Source: Erythrobacter sp. BLCC-B19
Lineage (GTDB): Bacteria; Pseudomonadota; Alphaproteobacteria; Sphingomonadales; Sphingomonadaceae
Direction: 5' to 3'
NCBI RefSeq assembly: GCF_028621955.1
Contig: NZ_CP117516.1
Location: 2,254,001-2,318,000, forward strand
Length of the DNA: 64,000 nt
Below are positions 60,609-64,000 of this stretch, piece by piece. The number at the start of each line of letters is the position of its first letter. The first letter of the stretch is position 1. The notes under the pieces are model-generated. The model had not been told where the DNA came from. It was given only the letters and a program-made list of their open reading frames with translations, and did not search any database. The position numbers and the translations under genes are program-made.

Positions 60609-61374
60609 CGGTGAAGCTGTAGCCCGCGCCATAGAGCGTATCGATCGCATCGAAGGCGGGATCGACCAGCCGGAACTTGCGGCGCATCCGCTTGATGTGG
60701 CTATCGACCGTGCGATCATCGACGAAGACATCGTCGGGATAGGCCGCGTCCATCAGCTGGTTGCGGCTCTTGATCACGCCGGGGCGGATCGCGAGCGCTT
60801 CGAGGATGAGGAATTCGGTGACGGTAAGGCTGACCGCCTGCCCGTCCCACATCACCTGGTGGCGCGCCGGGTCCATGAACAGGCGGCCCCGCACCAGGTT
60901 GGCGGGCGCCGGTTCGGGCACGGCAGCAGGCGAACTGCCTGCCGCAAGCGGCTCGGCGCGGCGCAGGATCGCGCGGATGCGGGCGATCAGGAGGCGCAGG
61001 CTGAAGGGCTTGGCGATGTAGTCATCCGCGCCCAGTTCGAGCCCTGCTTCCTCGTCGCTTTCATCGTCCTTGCTGGTGAGGAAAATGACGGGGAGGGCGG
61101 AATTCTCGCGCAGCCGCCGCAGCAGCTCCATCCCGTCCATCTTGGGCATCTTGATGTCGAAGACGGCGAGGTCAGGCGGATTGTCGAGCAGCGCCTTGAG
61201 CGCGGTCTCGCCATCGGAATAGAGGCGCGTGGCAAAGCCTTCGGCCTGAAGCGCGATCGAGACTGTGGTGAGGATGTTGCGATCATCATCGACCAGAGCG
61301 ATCTGGAGCTTGCGCGCCTCACCCGGCGCGGCCTCCGGCGTCGTCAAGGCAGGATCGGTGGTGCCCTCGGACAT
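60601..61374 (-). CDS. chvI: Response regulator, ChvI-like (OmpR family)
   Basis: A 257-residue regulator. The receiver domain has acidic residues in [10 protein letters not shown], the phospho-acceptor Asp in [23 protein letters not shown], and YIAKPFS. An OmpR-type winged helix (about 155-257) ends [16 protein letters not shown] and LYGAGYSF. The start MSEGTT at 61374 adds a short unstructured tail before the receiver. It is the first gene of the chvI-chvG-hprK-rapZ-EIIA-HPr transcript and is divergent from pckA, a known target neighbour in related bacteria. Confidence 0.93.
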   Translation of the reverse strand: MSEGTTDPALTTPEAAPGEARKLQIALVDDDRNILTTVSIALQAEGFATRLYSDGETALKALLDNPPDLAVFDIKMPKMDGMELLRRLRENSALPVIFLTSKDDESDEEAGLELGADDYIAKPFSLRLLIARIRAILRRAEPLAAGSSPAAVPEPAPANLVRGRLFMDPARHQVMWDGQAVSLTVTEFLILEALAIRPGVIKSRNQLMDAAYPDDVFVDDRTVDSHIKRMRRKFRLVDPAFDAIDTLYGAGYSFTDG

Positions 61375-61702
61375 GGCCTTTATCCTCTTTGCCCCCGCGC
61401 GTGCATGGCCTTTGGGTAGCGCCATGCGCGCCTGAGGGCAATGGCGCTGGCGGCAACGCCGGGGCGGAAAAGCCAGGATTGTGCCGTGTGCACAAATGCT
61501 TTTGCCGCACCCGGTTTGACGCAGGCACAATCGCCATCTAGGGGGCCGTGGCAAGGGACCGGAGGGCTGGTGCGAGTATCAAATTGCCTAAGGTTGCATA
61601 CGTATGCGGTCATGCTACGAGACAACCCAAAGGGCAGGGGGATTCGCACAAGCGCCGCTGGCCAGACCTCTTATTTCCGCTGCCTCGCTCAGGAGACGTA
61701 AG
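61375..61702. promoter_or_regulatory. Divergent control region between chvI and pckA
   Basis: A 328-base gap without a gene. It holds a perfect palindrome GCATACGTATGC (61596-61607), about 95 bases before pckA, and a smaller one, TGTGCACA (61487-61494). A TTGACG at 61515-61520 could belong to a pckA promoter, but no good -10 box follows at the right distance. Either palindrome could bind a regulator such as ChvI; this is inference. Confidence 0.45.
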
Positions 61703-63316
<1,614 letters not shown>

Positions 63317-63346
63317 TACAGGATCGTATCACCAGTTGGAGAGGGG

Positions 63347-63382
63347 GGCCCCGCCCGGCGCAAGACCGGAGCGGGGCCTTTT
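63347..63382 (+). terminator. Rho-independent terminator after pckA
   Basis: GGCCCCGC (63347-63354) pairs with GCGGGGCC (63371-63378), followed by TTTT. It lies 31 bases after the pckA stop. A smaller hairpin TGATAC/GTATCA (63314-63331) overlaps the stop codon. Confidence 0.8.
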
Positions 63383-63443
63383 ACTTTGAAACGTCGCAGG
63401 CTTGCGCCACACTCCCCCCGATACGAATCGAAGGAGGGACACC

Positions 63444-63773
63444 ATGAGCATTCTCGACGGCATTCTGAAGAACATCGGCGGCGCGCCGGATGATGTGGTG
63501 AACCTCGCCAAGCAGGTCGGGCTTGACCCGGCGATGGTCGAACAGGCGATCGGCGCGCTCGGCAAGACGCATCAGCTTGACGGCGACACGGTGACGCTCG
63601 CGGCGGAGAAGACCGGGATCAGCCCCGACATCCTCAATCAGATCGTCGGCGCGATCGGCGGCGAGGGTTCGCTCACGCACTTCGCCTCGATGATTGACCG
63701 CGACGGGGACGGCAACCCGGTCGACGACATCATGGACATGGCCAAGGGGCTGTTCGGCGGCGGCAAGAGCTGA
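63444..63773 (+). CDS. Small acidic protein with EF-hand-like loop
   Basis: A 109-residue cytosolic protein that I cannot assign to a named function. The N-terminal 75 residues are helical (MSILDGILKNIG, VVNLAKQVGLDPAMVEQAIGAL and GISPDILNQIVGAIGG), resembling the DUF937/YidB-like type of small helical proteins. Then comes DRDGDGNPVDDI, which has the spacing of a calcium-binding EF-hand loop, and a glycine-rich end. The ATG follows a strong ribosome-binding site, AAGGAGGG. It is a single gene between the pckA terminator and the convergent reductase. Confidence 0.75.
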   Translation: MSILDGILKNIGGAPDDVVNLAKQVGLDPAMVEQAIGALGKTHQLDGDTVTLAAEKTGISPDILNQIVGAIGGEGSLTHFASMIDRDGDGNPVDDIMDMAKGLFGGGKS

Positions 63774-63779
63774 GGCCGG

Positions 63780-64000
63780 TCAGGCCGGATCGGGCCGCGT
63801 ATCTTCCAGATATTGCCAGATCCGGCTGACGACCACCGATCCCTCGCCCACGGCGCTCGCGACGCGCTTGACCGAACCGGCGCGCACATCGCCCACGGCG
63901 AAGATGCCGGGCGCGGTGGTAGCGTAATCGTCCGCCTGCCCAGCGGCCGCGCCGGTCAGCACGAAGCCCTTGTCGTCGACCTGCGCGAGGCCCGAGAGCC
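63780..64000 (-). CDS. Thioredoxin reductase-like FAD protein, C-terminal part (cut by window end)
   Basis: The last 73 codons of a pyridine nucleotide-disulfide oxidoreductase-type protein. The typical C-terminal FAD-binding motif is APGIFAVGDVRAGSVKRVASAVGEG, written here in part: GIFAVGDVRAGSVKRV. The end (SRIWQYLED) is near the normal C-terminus. This pattern, with KRVASAVGEG instead of a redox-active CxxC nearby, is seen in thioredoxin reductase-like proteins. The N-terminal FAD and NADPH domains lie outside the window. Confidence 0.8.
   Translation of the reverse strand, partial: LSGLAQVDDKGFVLTGAAAGQADDYATTAPGIFAVGDVRAGSVKRVASAVGEGSVVVSRIWQYLEDTRPDPA

Overview
The window is GC-rich alphaproteobacterial chromosome, most likely from the order Sphingomonadales and the Erythrobacter/Porphyrobacter group. 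The basis is gene content and order rather than a database search. It has the chvI-chvG-hprK-rapZ-EIIA-HPr cluster next to pckA, the sulfite-reductase/DUF934/DUF2849 operon, and the very large propionyl-CoA synthase and malonyl-CoA reductase genes known from Erythrobacter and Porphyrobacter strains. Coding density is high, many adjacent genes overlap by ATGA, and no transposase, integrase, phage gene or CRISPR array was seen. Both window ends cut a gene: proB on the left and a thioredoxin-reductase-like gene on the right.

Layout. 1-1851: proB end, an epimerase and an unknown protein. 1893-9333 (minus): a tightly overlapping sulfur operon read sseA > metC > mscS > cobA > DUF2849 > unknown exported protein > sulfite reductase > DUF934 > cysH. 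9393-13456: an exported proline-rich protein, queF, a perfect parS site and a PAS-GGDEF-EAL-PilZ protein. 13731-23975 (plus): pcs-mcr-accA. 23991-29129: tRNA-Thr, the rarA operon, a PadR regulator and a glycosyltransferase. 29228-38452: serC (with a structured leader), serA, hisZ-ridA, rlmJ, a pseudouridine synthase, an esterase-like protein, purA and an L,D-transpeptidase. 38540-45192: a regulator behind a LexA-type box, the argH-lipoprotein-lysA-cysG' operon, a TlpA-like lipoprotein and a flavoprotein. 45285-55725: psd, tRNA-Val, asparaginase, truA, fmt, recR, def, rmuC and others. 55944-63316: a TrmH-type methyltransferase, the HPr/EIIA/RapZ/HprK/ChvG/ChvI chain and pckA.

The highlight is the pcs-mcr-accA operon. 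By known enzymology, acetyl-CoA carboxylase makes malonyl-CoA, malonyl-CoA reductase takes it to 3-hydroxypropionate, and the trifunctional propionyl-CoA synthase turns that into propionyl-CoA. Together these are the reductive first arm of the 3-hydroxypropionate bicycle, in a proteobacterium. A GGAAC-N16-CGTT motif upstream looks like a general-stress (EcfG) promoter.

Other signals worth attention are a perfect 16-bp parS, a GTTC-N7-GTTC SOS box in front of an undescribed two-domain regulator, a GNRA hairpin that buries the serC ribosome-binding site, a siroheme synthase with a decayed methyltransferase tail, and several palindromic intergenic repeats.
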